Notes: generated by a model not told the origin, from the sequence alone. Shown: positions 1 through 7,794, counted from the first letter of the stretch. The stretch: 44,356 nucleotides of DNA from Lentisphaerota bacterium (GCA_015061685.1 SUWD01000022.1:1-44356), one strand, 5' to 3'. Program-made: numbers and translations.

Positions 1-835
1 GTGATGTACCAGAAAAACTTTTTATATTCGGACTTGTCCTGACGAAAGAAAAATGCTATGGATAAGAATAAACAGTACACAGCCAACAGCGATTGTATGA
101 TCATCGTAACAAGTACAACTGGAGAGTTGAAAAGCCTATCTCCTTTGGAGACTGAGAAAAAAAATTTGTTCAACAGATGGAAATTACTAAAACAAAAGGT
201 CGATACAAAAGACAATATCCAGCTGAAAACTGCACCGGCAGCTGGATTATCCCAGAAGAAAAAATTTTTCAGAAAACTTTTCATATTCATTCCTCCATCG
301 TCAAATCAACCGTCTCATTGGTAATATACCATCTCCCGCAGGCGTTTACAACTGCGAAAAGGCAATTTTTTGCGTTTTAATGGGCGTGTCGCGGCGGTTG
401 CGGTAGTGATCGTGGCAGTGGCAAAAAGCAGCGAAAAAGCACTTGTGAAGCGGTTTTGTAAAAAAAACCTCACAGAATTTTTGTCAGACTTGAAAAAACG
501 GTCAGCGTTTTTTATCTTCCCCCCACAAGGTAAGTTTGCAAGGTAAGAATTTTGAGGGTAAATTTTCCAGACAAAAATGGGGGCAGACAAAAACACGCTC
601 CGTTTTCGTATGTTCCCCCATGCACAGGTTCGGTACAAAAACAAGACTTTATTAATAATCAAGCACTTACAAAAGAACCTTGATTTTTACACTTTTCAGG
701 AAAAGTCAGAAAAGAGACTGATTTCAGACAAAATTCGGGGCAAAACTGTCTGATATTTGAGTCTGAGTGTGTTTCTTACATACTGGCAAATAAAATTCTA
801 AAAATCACTTCACTTTTATTCAGAAAAATTCAGAT
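1..835. other. gene-poor region, no supported gene
   Basis: No reading frame here has a convincing product. An 88-codon plus-strand frame (58-324) and a 115-codon minus-strand frame (315-662) are open, but they are low-complexity and basic, and neither resembles a family I know. What can be seen is AT-rich sequence with a short palindromic hairpin at 493-513 and a 9-bp direct repeat, CAAGGTAAG, at 526-534 and 539-547. The stretch resembles a decayed or dispersed intergenic repeat more than a gene. Confidence 0.5.
493..513. terminator. short symmetric hairpin with A/T tails
   Basis: AAAAAACG (493-500) and CGTTTTTT (506-513) are perfect inverted copies around the 5-nt loop GTCAG. The A and T runs form part of the stem, so it could act as a weak terminator in either direction. 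No clear gene ends here, so its role is uncertain. Confidence 0.3.
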
Positions 836-1349
836 TCACTCCTTTTTTCCCATATCCCAATTGATCAACGGCAGCCACGGGATGTAAGATTTGGGATTGT
901 AATTGAGCATACCAAGTTGAAGAAAACCTCCCGTATTAAATATTCCAATTTGAATACCGCTGTTATGGGTGGAAAAATTTCCAACCCCTATCTGCAAACC
1001 ATAATTATGTTTTACAAGGTTGACAAGTGAAACGGTCAATAAATAATTTGTTTCTGTGCAAATCGTTAAGCCGCACTGCAAAAAAATAATTTTTATTTAC
1101 CCCTGATATCGGAGCAAAGGATATAACAGCAGATTTCTGCAGCAGTCCCAAACCGCCCAATGAAATAAATGTGTTTACATTGCCATCATAGAGTTGACAG
1201 TTTTCAAAAAATCCAATTCCGACCTGTAACGGCGCAAAATCGACATTTGAAATCAAACCACGGCTTTCATCAGTATCTACTGCTATCGGAAAATGTGCAA
1301 AAAGATTCAAAGTTGTTGCCAGTAATATAAATAAAAAAAGTTTTTTCAT
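836..1349 (-). pseudogene. secreted GxQxG-repeat protein (LA_2272-like), frameshifted
   Basis: Two overlapping minus-strand frames together make one small exported protein of about 170 residues. It starts at 1349 (MKKLFLFILLATTLNLFA, a clear signal peptide) after the ribosome site GGAGAGG. The first frame carries repeats such as LQVGIGF. The second carries GLQIGVGNF, GIQIGIFN and LQLGMLN and ends in an IPWLPLINW motif. That spaced GxQ[IL]G pattern with a C-terminal P-LP-N motif is what I know from the LA_2272 family of surface repeat proteins. The frame changes at a run of seven T (minus strand, 1080-1086); removing one T joins the frames cleanly. The start overlaps the stop of the upstream four-helix-bundle gene (ATGA), so the two are co-translated. 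It could be a pseudogene, a slippage-controlled gene or a sequencing error. Confidence 0.65.
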
Positions 1350-1699
1350 TTTTCCTCTCCTTTTGCTGTATTGATGGATTTTATCAGCATTACCCGGATT
1401 TGAGAGCAAAGGTTATCTAATTCCTGATATCTTGTTTCATCAATATAATTTGTTTTCAACAGCAGTTCCAGCCAGTAACTTGTTTCGTTGGCTTCTTTGA
1501 GGGCGATTTGCAGTTTGGCGATAAAATCCGGTTTGCCGTGGGCGTATTGCGCTTCGTGGATATTTGCTCCGATACTGGTTCCGGCTCTGCCGATTTGATT
1601 GGAAACGATCGTTTCGTGCTGGCTTTTCAAGAATTTCACCAGATTGAGAATCTGCACAGCAAAGTCAATGGAAAGTGTACGCAGTCTGCTTTCAGCCAT
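1346..1699 (-). CDS. four-helix bundle protein (23S rRNA IVP family)
   Basis: This 117-residue, all-helical protein matches the small family first described from 23S rRNA intervening sequences. Family features seen are an N-terminal SIDFAVQILNLVKFL helix, an SNQIGRAGTSIGANIHEA block, and a following KPDFIAKLQIALKEANET segment. Free-standing copies like this one are common in Bacteroidota and PVC genomes; their biochemical role is unknown, though a structural or RNA-related role is usually supposed. The start at 1699 has a good ribosome site (AAGGAG, 8 nt upstream) and a plausible promoter just behind it. The stop overlaps the start of the downstream secreted repeat gene by 4 nt, making a two-gene operon. 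No rRNA lies nearby, so it is not an intervening sequence here. Confidence 0.85.
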   Translation of the reverse strand: MAESRLRTLSIDFAVQILNLVKFLKSQHETIVSNQIGRAGTSIGANIHEAQYAHGKPDFIAKLQIALKEANETSYWLELLLKTNYIDETRYQELDNLCSQIRVMLIKSINTAKGEEK

Positions 1700-1722
1700 A
1701 AGATGATCTCCTTTTGGAGTTT

Positions 1723-1750
1723 AATATAACACCGCTAATTGAAAATACAA
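1723..1750 (-). promoter_or_regulatory. promoter of the four-helix-bundle operon
   Basis: Read on the minus strand, TTGTAT (1745-1750) and TATATT (1723-1728) are separated by 16 bp, about 25 bp upstream of the start codon at 1699. It matches the form of other promoters in this window. Confidence 0.5.
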
Positions 1751-1764
1751 GGCGGCTTGCCGCC
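1751..1764. repeat. GC-rich hairpin at edge of the repeat block
   Basis: GGCGGC (1751-1756) and GCCGCC (1759-1764) form a perfect inverted repeat around TT. It opens a 320-bp block without a gene (1739-2065) in which open frames on both strands are only by-products of the repeats. Confidence 0.45.
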
Positions 1765-1877
1765 GTTTAAGCGAAGCGCAGTAAAAAGAAACACATCCAC
1801 CCGCCGACATGCGGCAACTTCACGGGCAGCGCAAGCTGACCTCTTCACAAGCGGAATGAAATGGAGCGTCTTCACAA

Positions 1878-1973
1878 GTAAGTCTTCTCTGCGGCTTGGT
1901 GAAGATGTGAAGAAAACCTTCGGTTTTGAGTGAAGAGCTTTTGTTGGCACAAAAGCGTGAAGAGAAGACTTAC
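1878..1973. repeat. nested inverted-repeat (cruciform-like) element
   Basis: A perfect 13-bp inverted repeat (GTAAGTCTTCTCT at 1878-1890, its complement at 1961-1973) encloses two further perfect hairpins. These are AAAACC-TTC-GGTTTT at 1913-1927 and CTTTTGT-TGGC-ACAAAAG at 1938-1955. Three perfectly paired stems in 96 bp of non-coding DNA argue for a structured repeat or RNA rather than chance. Confidence 0.6.
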
Positions 1974-1982
1974 GTCTTCGTT

Positions 1983-2070
1983 CGCCATTTTTTTTGGCAT
2001 TCAAAAATGCTTTTATGGGATTGCCTTCATTTCATTCAGGCTATCCCGCATTTTTGCAAAAAAAATGGCG
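1983..2070. repeat. 88-bp imperfect palindrome abutting tRNA-Ser
   Basis: The outer arms, CGCCATTTTTTTTG (1983-1996) and its exact complement (2057-2070), are 14 bp long. Inside, AAAAATGC pairs with GCATTTTT, and GGGATTGCC pairs with GGCTATCCC with one mismatch, leaving a 13-nt tip. The right arm includes the encoded CCA, the discriminator and the first acceptor base of tRNA-Ser. It could be a miniature mobile element, a degenerate attachment site or a processing signal. Confidence 0.6.
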
Positions 2071-2155
2071 GAGAGAGAGGGATTTGAACCCTCGGTGAGG
2101 TTGCCCCCACAGCGATTTTCGAGACCGCCGCCTTAGACCACTCAGCCATCTCTCC
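2066..2155 (-). tRNA. tRNA-Ser (anticodon CGA)
   Basis: The minus strand folds as a class II tRNA. Acceptor arm GGAGAGA (from 2155) pairs with TCTCTCC, with discriminator G and encoded CCA at 2066-2068. The anticodon loop CTCGAAA gives CGA (reads UCG), a long variable arm follows, and the T-arm contains GGTTCAAATCC. The large variable arm and the anticodon identify serine. A T8 run follows the CCA directly, as the arm of a palindrome. Confidence 0.93.
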
Positions 2156-2225
2156 GGAGCGTATCAAATAATATAGCACCGGATTGCATTTTTCGCAACC
2201 CGGTAAAAGGATTTTTCAACCGATT

Positions 2226-2723
2226 TTATTCAGACTGCTTTTTGAGTCTTTCAACATCCTGATCGGCAAATTCAATGACCTGCTTGAATCTTTCCGCATT
2301 GGCACTGTCAGCTCCAACCAAAGCACGGTGCGCTTCTGCAACCGTTTCCGCAGTAGTCAGCATACTCGCCTTTCCTCCTGCCGGTAAAGCAACCCCCTGC
2401 CCCTGCTTCTCCTTTTCAGAAACCATCCGGAAAAGTTTCAATATCCCCAGATCACGCAGCAGCTTCTGCAAATTATCATTGGCATTGAGCAACATTACCT
2501 GCGACCCGGATTTTCGCATTTTCAATGCAAGCATGGTCAGCACTCCCATAAAGGTACTGTCCATCGCTTCGCAATTCTCCAAATCAATCTGCAGCCAATT
2601 ACCCGGAACCAGCTTGCCGGACAAATCCCGCAAAGGCACCGCATAATCAAAATTGGCCCTGCCGGAAACTGTAATGGAAAATCCGCCTTCAAGAGCGGTA
2701 ATCTGTAAATCTTCGCTTCTCAT
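2226..2723 (-). CDS. STAS-domain protein (anti-sigma factor antagonist-like)
   Basis: The 165-residue protein carries a STAS fold over about residues 1-105. The landmark is the stretch CEAMDSTFMGVL, where Ser56 sits at the position phosphorylated in SpoIIAA/RsbV-type antagonists. A charged helical tail of about 60 residues follows. Known relatives switch partner proteins (anti-sigma factors or phosphatases) by phosphorylation of this serine. No kinase or sigma factor is adjacent, so the partner is unknown. The start at 2723 has ribosome site AAAGGA. It lies 25 bp behind alaS on the same strand and is probably co-transcribed with it. Confidence 0.8.
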   Translation of the reverse strand: MRSEDLQITALEGGFSITVSGRANFDYAVPLRDLSGKLVPGNWLQIDLENCEAMDSTFMGVLTMLALKMRKSGSQVMLLNANDNLQKLLRDLGILKLFRMVSEKEKQGQGVALPAGGKASMLTTAETVAEAHRALVGADSANAERFKQVIEFADQDVERLKKQSE

Positions 2724-2748
2724 GGTATTTTCCTTTCCGCTTCACAAC

Positions 2749-4539
2749 TTATTTAACTGCCGCATCTCCAATAACCGCTTTGATCCGGCGGACACCGCGG
2801 CTGGAACTTTCCTCTTTCAAGATCTTGAATGCTTTAAGATCCCCGGTATTCTCCGCATGAGGTCCACCGCAAATCTCTTTGCTGACATCACCCATCGTAT
2901 AAACTTTGACAACTTCGCCATATTTATTGCCGAACAACCCCATTGCTCCTGCGGCACGGGCATCTTCCACGCTCATTTCTTCGCAAACAACCGGCAGTTT
3001 ACGGCTGATGGCTTCATTGACGATCGCTTCCACCTCAGCAAGCTGTTCCGGAGTAACTTTGTCAGGATGGGAGAAGTCAAAACGGAGACGCTCTGCCGTA
3101 ATGTTTGAACCACGCTGTTCAACATGAGTCCCCAGAACCTTACGCAATGCGGCATGAAGCAAGTGAGTTGCACTGTGCAGTTTGGCGGTTTCTTCAGAAT
3201 GGTCAGCCAAACCGCCTTTGAATTTCTGCTCGGCTCCGGCACGGGAAAGCTCCTGATGTTTGGCATACGCCGCCTGGAATCCGGCAACATCGACCTCAAA
3301 CCCCTGCTCTTTTGCCATTTCAACGGTCAATTCCAAGGGGAAACCGTAAGTTTCATAGAGGTTGAAAGCATTTTTACCGCTGATAACTTTTTTGGCGATA
3401 TGAGCAGGCACCCGGTCTATAAGTTTCTGGAACTCTTTCGTTCCATGTTCCAGAGCTGCAGCAAACTGTTTTTCCTCTCTTTCCAATTCATTGCAGATCA
3501 TCCCGGCATTGTTGGACAATTCCGGATAAAATTCACCGAATTGCTCAATCACCCGTTTGGCGATCCGGGAAGCAAACTCAGTAACGATACCGATCTTGCG
3601 TCCCTCGCGGATGGCACGACGGATCAGGCGGCGTAAAACGTAAGGTTGATCCACACGTCCCGGAGTGATCCCATCGCCAATGATAAAGGTCGCCGCCCGC
3701 AGATGATCGACAATAATACGTTCACTGGAAGTACGTTGATCCGCCGGAATACCCGGCACATTGCGAATAGCATCCAATTCAGCAAAAAGAGTGGCAAAAA
3801 CTTCTGTCTCATAGCAGCTGGGTTTTCCCTGCAAGACAGCAGTAATACGCTCCAATCCCATACCGGTATCCACATTACGTTGGGCAAGCGGTTCAAATTT
3901 ACCCTCGGTATTTTTATTATACTGCATGAAAACGTCGTTCCAGATCTCGACCCAGAGTTTGTTTTCCGGATCAAAAACCTGCGGAGCCGGAGCCGGACCG
4001 GTCCAATAGAACATCTCGGTATCAGGACCGCAGGGACCGGTAGTACCGGCAGGTCCCCACCAATTATCTTTTTTACCCAATTTAGCGATACGCTCGGCAG
4101 GAATTCCCAGAGAATGCCAGATATTCCACGCTTCTTCATCAAAAGGACAGTCTTCATCACCGGCAAAAACCGTAACCGCCAGCTGCCCGACCGGAATACC
4201 CAACTCTTTGGTCAGGAAATTAAAACTGAAGTTGATCGCCTCTTCTTTGAAATAATCTCCCAGCGACCAGTTGCCGAGCATTTCAAAGAAGGTCAGATGC
4301 ACAGCGTCACCGACTTCGTCGATATCCCCGGTACGGATACACTTCTGGCAGTCTGTCAACCGGCGGCCGGCGGGATGTTTGGCCCCCTGAAGATAGGGAA
4401 CCAGCGGATGCATTCCGGCGGTGGTAAAAAGGCAGGTCGGATCATTATCGGGAATCAAAGAGGCACTTTTGATCTCCGCATGGCCATTGGATTTGAAAAA
4501 TTCAATGTATTTTCTTCTCAATTCATTTGCTGTCATCAT
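2749..4539 (-). CDS. alaS: alanyl-tRNA synthetase, short form
   Basis: This class II enzyme charges tRNA-Ala in the cytoplasm. The aminoacylation core is clear (TAGMHPLVPYL, LTDCQKCIR, VDTGMGLERI), followed by the tRNA-recognition helices. The editing domain then has HSATH near residue 455 and CGGPH near residue 557, which are the zinc ligands of the mischarge-clearing site. The usual CGGTH is CGGPH here. The protein stops at 596 residues, right after the editing domain. A typical bacterial AlaRS has about 870, so the DHHA1-type C-terminal domain (C-Ala, tRNA elbow contact and dimerization) is missing. The reading frame ends cleanly and the next gene starts 25 bp on, so this looks like a natural short form rather than a break. 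The start at 4539 is preceded by AGGAG at 11 nt; a second ATG follows directly. Confidence 0.93.
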   Translation of the reverse strand: MMTANELRRKYIEFFKSNGHAEIKSASLIPDNDPTCLFTTAGMHPLVPYLQGAKHPAGRRLTDCQKCIRTGDIDEVGDAVHLTFFEMLGNWSLGDYFKEEAINFSFNFLTKELGIPVGQLAVTVFAGDEDCPFDEEAWNIWHSLGIPAERIAKLGKKDNWWGPAGTTGPCGPDTEMFYWTGPAPAPQVFDPENKLWVEIWNDVFMQYNKNTEGKFEPLAQRNVDTGMGLERITAVLQGKPSCYETEVFATLFAELDAIRNVPGIPADQRTSSERIIVDHLRAATFIIGDGITPGRVDQPYVLRRLIRRAIREGRKIGIVTEFASRIAKRVIEQFGEFYPELSNNAGMICNELEREEKQFAAALEHGTKEFQKLIDRVPAHIAKKVISGKNAFNLYETYGFPLELTVEMAKEQGFEVDVAGFQAAYAKHQELSRAGAEQKFKGGLADHSEETAKLHSATHLLHAALRKVLGTHVEQRGSNITAERLRFDFSHPDKVTPEQLAEVEAIVNEAISRKLPVVCEEMSVEDARAAGAMGLFGNKYGEVVKVYTMGDVSKEICGGPHAENTGDLKAFKILKEESSSRGVRRIKAVIGDAAVK

Positions 4540-4637
4540 AATTTTCTATTCTCCTGAAACAACCGGCACAAGCCGGAACTTTATACATCATTATAAGATA
4601 GTTCAACAATCAATATTTTTCAAGCGTAAACCACGCA

Positions 4638-5327
4638 TTACTTCCGGTTTTCCTTGCGATAAAACCACGGTGCCTGCGGAGAACTCTCCTGCCACAATCC
4701 CAAACGTCCGGAACGTGCCTCTTTTTCTGCTTTTGCCAACTCATATTCATTGGCGGCATAATCCGGATAATACCAGGCATTCCCCTCGGCAACCATCTCC
4801 AGATTTATGTATCTTACCCCGGACATTACTTTGCCGACACTGCGTCCGTAGCGGTCAACCGAAACAACCGTCACCTGCACCTGACGTCCGAGAATTTTCC
4901 CCCGCAAAGCATCACGGGATGCTGTTCCGTGAGCCTGAGCCGCTTCAGGAGCATCAATACCGTAAAAACGGACTTTGTATTTTTTCTCCTGTCCGTTGAT
5001 CCGGGACAGCAGAGTAAGAGTATCGCCATCATAAACTTCAATAACTTCTCCGCTGATGATTTCATCCGGGACAGCAGCCCCCTCCTGAGCAGTACCTCCT
5101 GGCAGAAAACGGACAATAAATCCGGGTAAATATTCTTTGAATTTCAGCAAATTAACCCCGGTATTGCCCAAACGATCTATATTAAAAAGAAAACCGCCTA
5201 AGGCAATCAGCAATACAAAGAGTAAAGAACGTTTAAAAATCTTACCCCATGTCCATTGAAAAAATTTTTTAACCGCCCCTTTGGCGGCTCCTTTTCCTGC
5301 CGGCGAAGATGTTTTCTTTGATGCCAT
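4638..5327 (-). CDS. membrane-anchored thermonuclease-family protein (SNase-like)
   Basis: The 229-residue protein has a basic Ala/Lys-rich N-terminus, one membrane helix (about residues 33-50, RSLLFVLLIALGGFLF) and a staphylococcal-nuclease-like domain from about residue 95. Catalytic landmarks are present: YDGDTLTL, VRFYGIDAPE (Arg and the Asp/Glu group) and DRYGRSVGKV (second Arg). The family cleaves DNA or RNA with calcium. The anchor suggests it acts outside the cytoplasmic membrane, perhaps in nucleic-acid scavenging. I chose ATG 5327 because AGGAG lies 5 nt upstream; the ATG at 5342 would lie in front of that site. A TTGTTT-17-TATATT promoter lies upstream, back to back with the rubrerythrin promoter. 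Substrate is not known. Confidence 0.88.
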   Translation of the reverse strand: MASKKTSSPAGKGAAKGAVKKFFQWTWGKIFKRSLLFVLLIALGGFLFNIDRLGNTGVNLLKFKEYLPGFIVRFLPGGTAQEGAAVPDEIISGEVIEVYDGDTLTLLSRINGQEKKYKVRFYGIDAPEAAQAHGTASRDALRGKILGRQVQVTVVSVDRYGRSVGKVMSGVRYINLEMVAEGNAWYYPDYAANEYELAKAEKEARSGRLGLWQESSPQAPWFYRKENRK

Positions 5328-5369
5328 ATATGCTCCTGTCATTTTTGTTTTCTATTCGGTTCTCTGGAA

Positions 5370-5398
5370 AATATAACCGCTGATTTGTAAAAAAACAA
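5370..5398 (-). promoter_or_regulatory. promoter of the thermonuclease gene
   Basis: On the minus strand TTGTTT (5393-5398) and TATATT (5370-5375) are 17 bp apart. The site is about 40 bp upstream of the start at 5327 and may also serve alaS downstream. Confidence 0.55.
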
Positions 5399-5419
5399 GT
5401 CCTTTGCTAAAAAGCGGGG

Positions 5420-5447
5420 TTGATTTTTTTTCTCAGCAGTTTATAAT
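5420..5447 (+). promoter_or_regulatory. promoter of lipoprotein-rubrerythrin operon
   Basis: TTGATT (5420-5425) and TATAAT (5442-5447) are separated by 16 bp and lie about 60 bp upstream of the start at 5505. Confidence 0.6.
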
Positions 5448-5464
5448 TGATTGACAGAGGAGAA

Positions 5465-5483
5465 CCACCGGATGGTCCGGTGG
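5465..5483 (+). promoter_or_regulatory. 5'-leader hairpin
   Basis: CCACCGGA (5465-5472) and TCCGGTGG (5476-5483) form a perfect 8-bp stem with a 3-nt loop, between the promoter and the ribosome site. It is not followed by a T run, so it is more likely an mRNA-stabilizing or control hairpin than a terminator. Confidence 0.5.
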
Positions 5484-5504
5484 AAAACAAGAGGAGAGAA
5501 AAAA

Positions 5505-5822
5505 ATGAAAAAAAGTCTTCTGCTCTGGGGAGCGCTCATCGTTGTCGCGCTCTGTTTCGTCGGGTGCTGCTATTACAACACCACCCATAACACTCACCCG
5601 TCCTGTGCAAAACATTGCCACCACAAACCGTGCTGCAATGAAAACGGCAAACAATGCCCCGATGCCCAGAACAACAATGCCGATAACGACGTTGAAACCG
5701 TTACCATCGAAGCTATGGAAATCGTACCCGTAACTCCGGCTGACGGCAGCAACCAGACTCCGGCAAATCAACCTCCGGCAAATAACGCCCCCGCAGCAAA
5801 AACTCCGGCTGCCGGAAAATAA
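5505..5822 (+). CDS. small Cys/His-rich lipoprotein
   Basis: A 105-residue protein with a lipoprotein signal (MKKSLLLWG..., lipobox FVGC at about residue 21). The mature part begins with a cluster of cysteines and histidines (HPSCAKHCHHKPCC and a further Cys about 9 residues on) and ends in a Pro/Ala/Asn-rich linker. The Cys/His cluster looks able to bind a metal, but I recognise no family. It is 19 bp upstream of rubrerythrin under one promoter, so a link to metal or oxidative stress is a reasonable guess only. The start at 5505 has GAGGAG 9 nt upstream; an in-frame upstream ATG at 5451 lies next to the promoter -10 and lacks a ribosome site. Confidence 0.75.
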   Translation: MKKSLLLWGALIVVALCFVGCCYYNTTHNTHPSCAKHCHHKPCCNENGKQCPDAQNNNADNDVETVTIEAMEIVPVTPADGSNQTPANQPPANNAPAAKTPAAGK

Positions 5823-5841
5823 AATTACAGCGAGGTGCATA

Positions 5842-6420
5842 ATGGAAAATTCCATCCGCAATACCCGGACTGAAGAAAACCTGCTCAAGGCTTTCGCCGG
5901 AGAATCTCAGGCACGCAACCGTTACACCTATTTCGCCAGTCAGGCAAAAAAGGAAAAACTGATGCAGATCGCCGCGATTTTTGAGGAGACTGCCAATCAG
6001 GAAAAGGAACATGCGGAAAGATTTTTCAAGTTCCTGGAAGGCGGCATGGTTTCCATCACCGCCGAATATCCTGCCGGAATAATCAGCGATACAGCTCACA
6101 ACCTGGCGGCAGCTGCCGCCGGTGAGTACGACGAATGGCACGACCTTTATCCGGAATTCGCTGAAATCGCCCGGGAAGAGGGATTCACAAAAATCGGAGC
6201 AGTTTTTGATTTCGTCTGCATCGCAGAAAGACAGCACGAAAAGCGTTATCGTGATCTGCTGTGGAATATCGAAAACGACCTGCTTTTCCGCCGCCCTGCC
6301 CCGGTGGTATGGCGTTGCATGAATTGCGGCTATCTCCACTCCGGAACCAAAGCTCCGGACAGATGTCCATCATGTGACCATGAACGGGGATACTTTGAAA
6401 TCCTCGCCGAAAACTGGTAA
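5842..6420 (+). CDS. rbr: rubrerythrin
   Basis: The 192-residue protein has the two rubrerythrin parts in order. A ferritin-like four-helix diiron domain (about residues 8-145) carries repeated ExxH ligands (GESQARNRY, EETANQEKEHAERF, ERQHEKRY). A C-terminal rubredoxin-like iron site follows (WRCMNCGY and RCPSCDH, from about residue 158). Rubrerythrins reduce hydrogen peroxide to water in the cytoplasm of anaerobes using electrons from rubredoxin or NADH. The start has GAGGTG 4 nt upstream. It shares a promoter with the Cys/His-rich lipoprotein and is closed by a strong terminator. Confidence 0.95.
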   Translation: MENSIRNTRTEENLLKAFAGESQARNRYTYFASQAKKEKLMQIAAIFEETANQEKEHAERFFKFLEGGMVSITAEYPAGIISDTAHNLAAAAAGEYDEWHDLYPEFAEIAREEGFTKIGAVFDFVCIAERQHEKRYRDLLWNIENDLLFRRPAPVVWRCMNCGYLHSGTKAPDRCPSCDHERGYFEILAENW

Positions 6421-6432
6421 GCCCCCTTTTTC

Positions 6433-6477
6433 CGCCCCGGACCGGCTGATAATATATCAGCTGCCGGGGCGTTTTTT
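6433..6477 (+). terminator. intrinsic terminator of rbr
   Basis: CGCCCCGG (6433-6440) and its complement near 6464-6471 plus an inner GCTGATA/TATCAGC stem make a long hairpin followed by T6. It lies between convergent genes; the minus-strand alkaline phosphatase ends 4 bp further on. Confidence 0.9.
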
Positions 6478-6480
6478 ACA

Positions 6481-7794
6481 TTACAGAATATCTTTCAACT
6501 TCAACGAGATATCTGTATTTTCAATATATCCTTGGAAGATTTCGGCTTTACAGCCGATCGCAGTCGTCAAGACCGGCAAGGCTGTATGTCCGTAAGTAGT
6601 CCAGCCGATACCGCTTTTTTTATTGATGATCATGCGGATCGTATGGTGAAGCTCATTTTTATCAAATGCCTCTTTTAGAGAAGCAACATCTTTACTGTCA
6701 AGTTTAATGTGACCAGCTCCATTATTAAATTTGAAACCGCAATACTCTGTGAGCATAGATTTGGCCTTTTCAAAATCAAATTCCGGATCATTCTTTCTGG
6801 CTTCTGCCACAAGAGAACCAACCTTTGCAGAAGAACACTTCTGATGAGCAAAATATTTGACATTGAGAGTCGAAGAAACACATCCGAGAGTCATTCCGCC
6901 AGTCTCATGATCTCCGGTAACAATGATCAAAGTTTCTTCAGGGTGTTTGTGATAAAAATCCAACGCAACTTTCACAGCTTCATCAAAGGCCAATACTTCG
7001 TACACGTTGATCGCTGCATCATTGCCATGTCCGGCATAATCGATCAATCCACCCTCGACCATCATGAAAAATCCTTCCGGATTATCCAATACTTTGATCC
7101 CTCCGGCAGTGATTTCTGCCAGAGTGGGAACTTCCGGATCTGCATCAATGGCATAAGACATTTTTTTATCTTTGGCATCGGCAAGGAAAATAGTTTTCTG
7201 CCCCGGACGCAAAGAATCCAAATCGCTTTTACCATTCAAAACAGTATAACCTTTTCCGGCAGCTTCCTTAAAGATATCAACGCCGTTTTTACGGTAATAT
7301 TCAATTCCGCCGCCGCCAAAAAAATCAAATCCGGAAGCAACCAGATCCAATCCCAGCTCAAAATACATTGTCCGTCCGGCACGATGTCCGTAAAAACCGG
7401 CAGGAGTAGCATGATTGAGAGTTACTGTCGTGATTATACCGACTTTTTTACCTTTACTTTTGGCGTATTCAGCGACAGAAACAACTTTTTCTCCCTTCGC
7501 ATTCAAACCAACGGCTCCGTTGTAGGTTTTCACTCCGCAAGCAATTGCAGTAGCCGCCGCTGCAGAATCTGTAGTCAGACTGCTTGATGATGCAGTTCTG
7601 GTAACAGCATGGTAAGGGAATTTGTTTATTGCCAAACCTCCTTTTCCGGAGTATCTGGAAAATTCTTCTGCCGCCATACGCTGCGGGAAAGCCATTCCGT
7701 CCCCAATAAAAAGAAATACATACTTCGGTTCTCCTCCGACGGCAACTGCCGCCAGAAATAAGAAAACCCCGATCAAAAGAATCGTTTTTTTCAT
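6481..7794 (-). CDS. phoA: alkaline phosphatase, exported
   Basis: A 437-residue exported metalloenzyme that removes phosphate from monoesters. The signal peptide (MKKTILLIGVFLFLAAVAVGG) is followed by the alkaline phosphatase fold. The metal and catalytic sites are all visible: FIGDGM (Asp ligand), TTDSAAAATA (nucleophile Ser), a VEGGLIDYAGHGND block (Glu, Asp, His), TGDHETGGM (Asp, His) and a final GHTALPV (His). Only the general family can be stated; substrate range cannot be read from the sequence. It is the last gene of a minus-strand run, 30 bp after the membrane glycosyltransferase, and no Pho box is obvious. Confidence 0.9.
   Translation of the reverse strand: MKKTILLIGVFLFLAAVAVGGEPKYVFLFIGDGMAFPQRMAAEEFSRYSGKGGLAINKFPYHAVTRTASSSSLTTDSAAAATAIACGVKTYNGAVGLNAKGEKVVSVAEYAKSKGKKVGIITTVTLNHATPAGFYGHRAGRTMYFELGLDLVASGFDFFGGGGIEYYRKNGVDIFKEAAGKGYTVLNGKSDLDSLRPGQKTIFLADAKDKKMSYAIDADPEVPTLAEITAGGIKVLDNPEGFFMMVEGGLIDYAGHGNDAAINVYEVLAFDEAVKVALDFYHKHPEETLIIVTGDHETGGMTLGCVSSTLNVKYFAHQKCSSAKVGSLVAEARKNDPEFDFEKAKSMLTEYCGFKFNNGAGHIKLDSKDVASLKEAFDKNELHHTIRMIINKKSGIGWTTYGHTALPVLTTAIGCKAEIFQGYIENTDISLKLKDIL

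Noticed and set aside
58..324. 88-codon plus-strand frame with ATG
   Set aside because: Low-complexity, basic, no recognisable motif, poor ribosome site; not enough to call a gene.
315..662. 115-codon minus-strand frame
   Set aside because: Composition is Arg/Phe-rich, it runs through palindromic and repeated sequence, and has no start signals.
1735..2004. Overlapping frames on both strands in the repeat block
   Set aside because: They are by-products of inverted repeats; no ribosome sites and no family.
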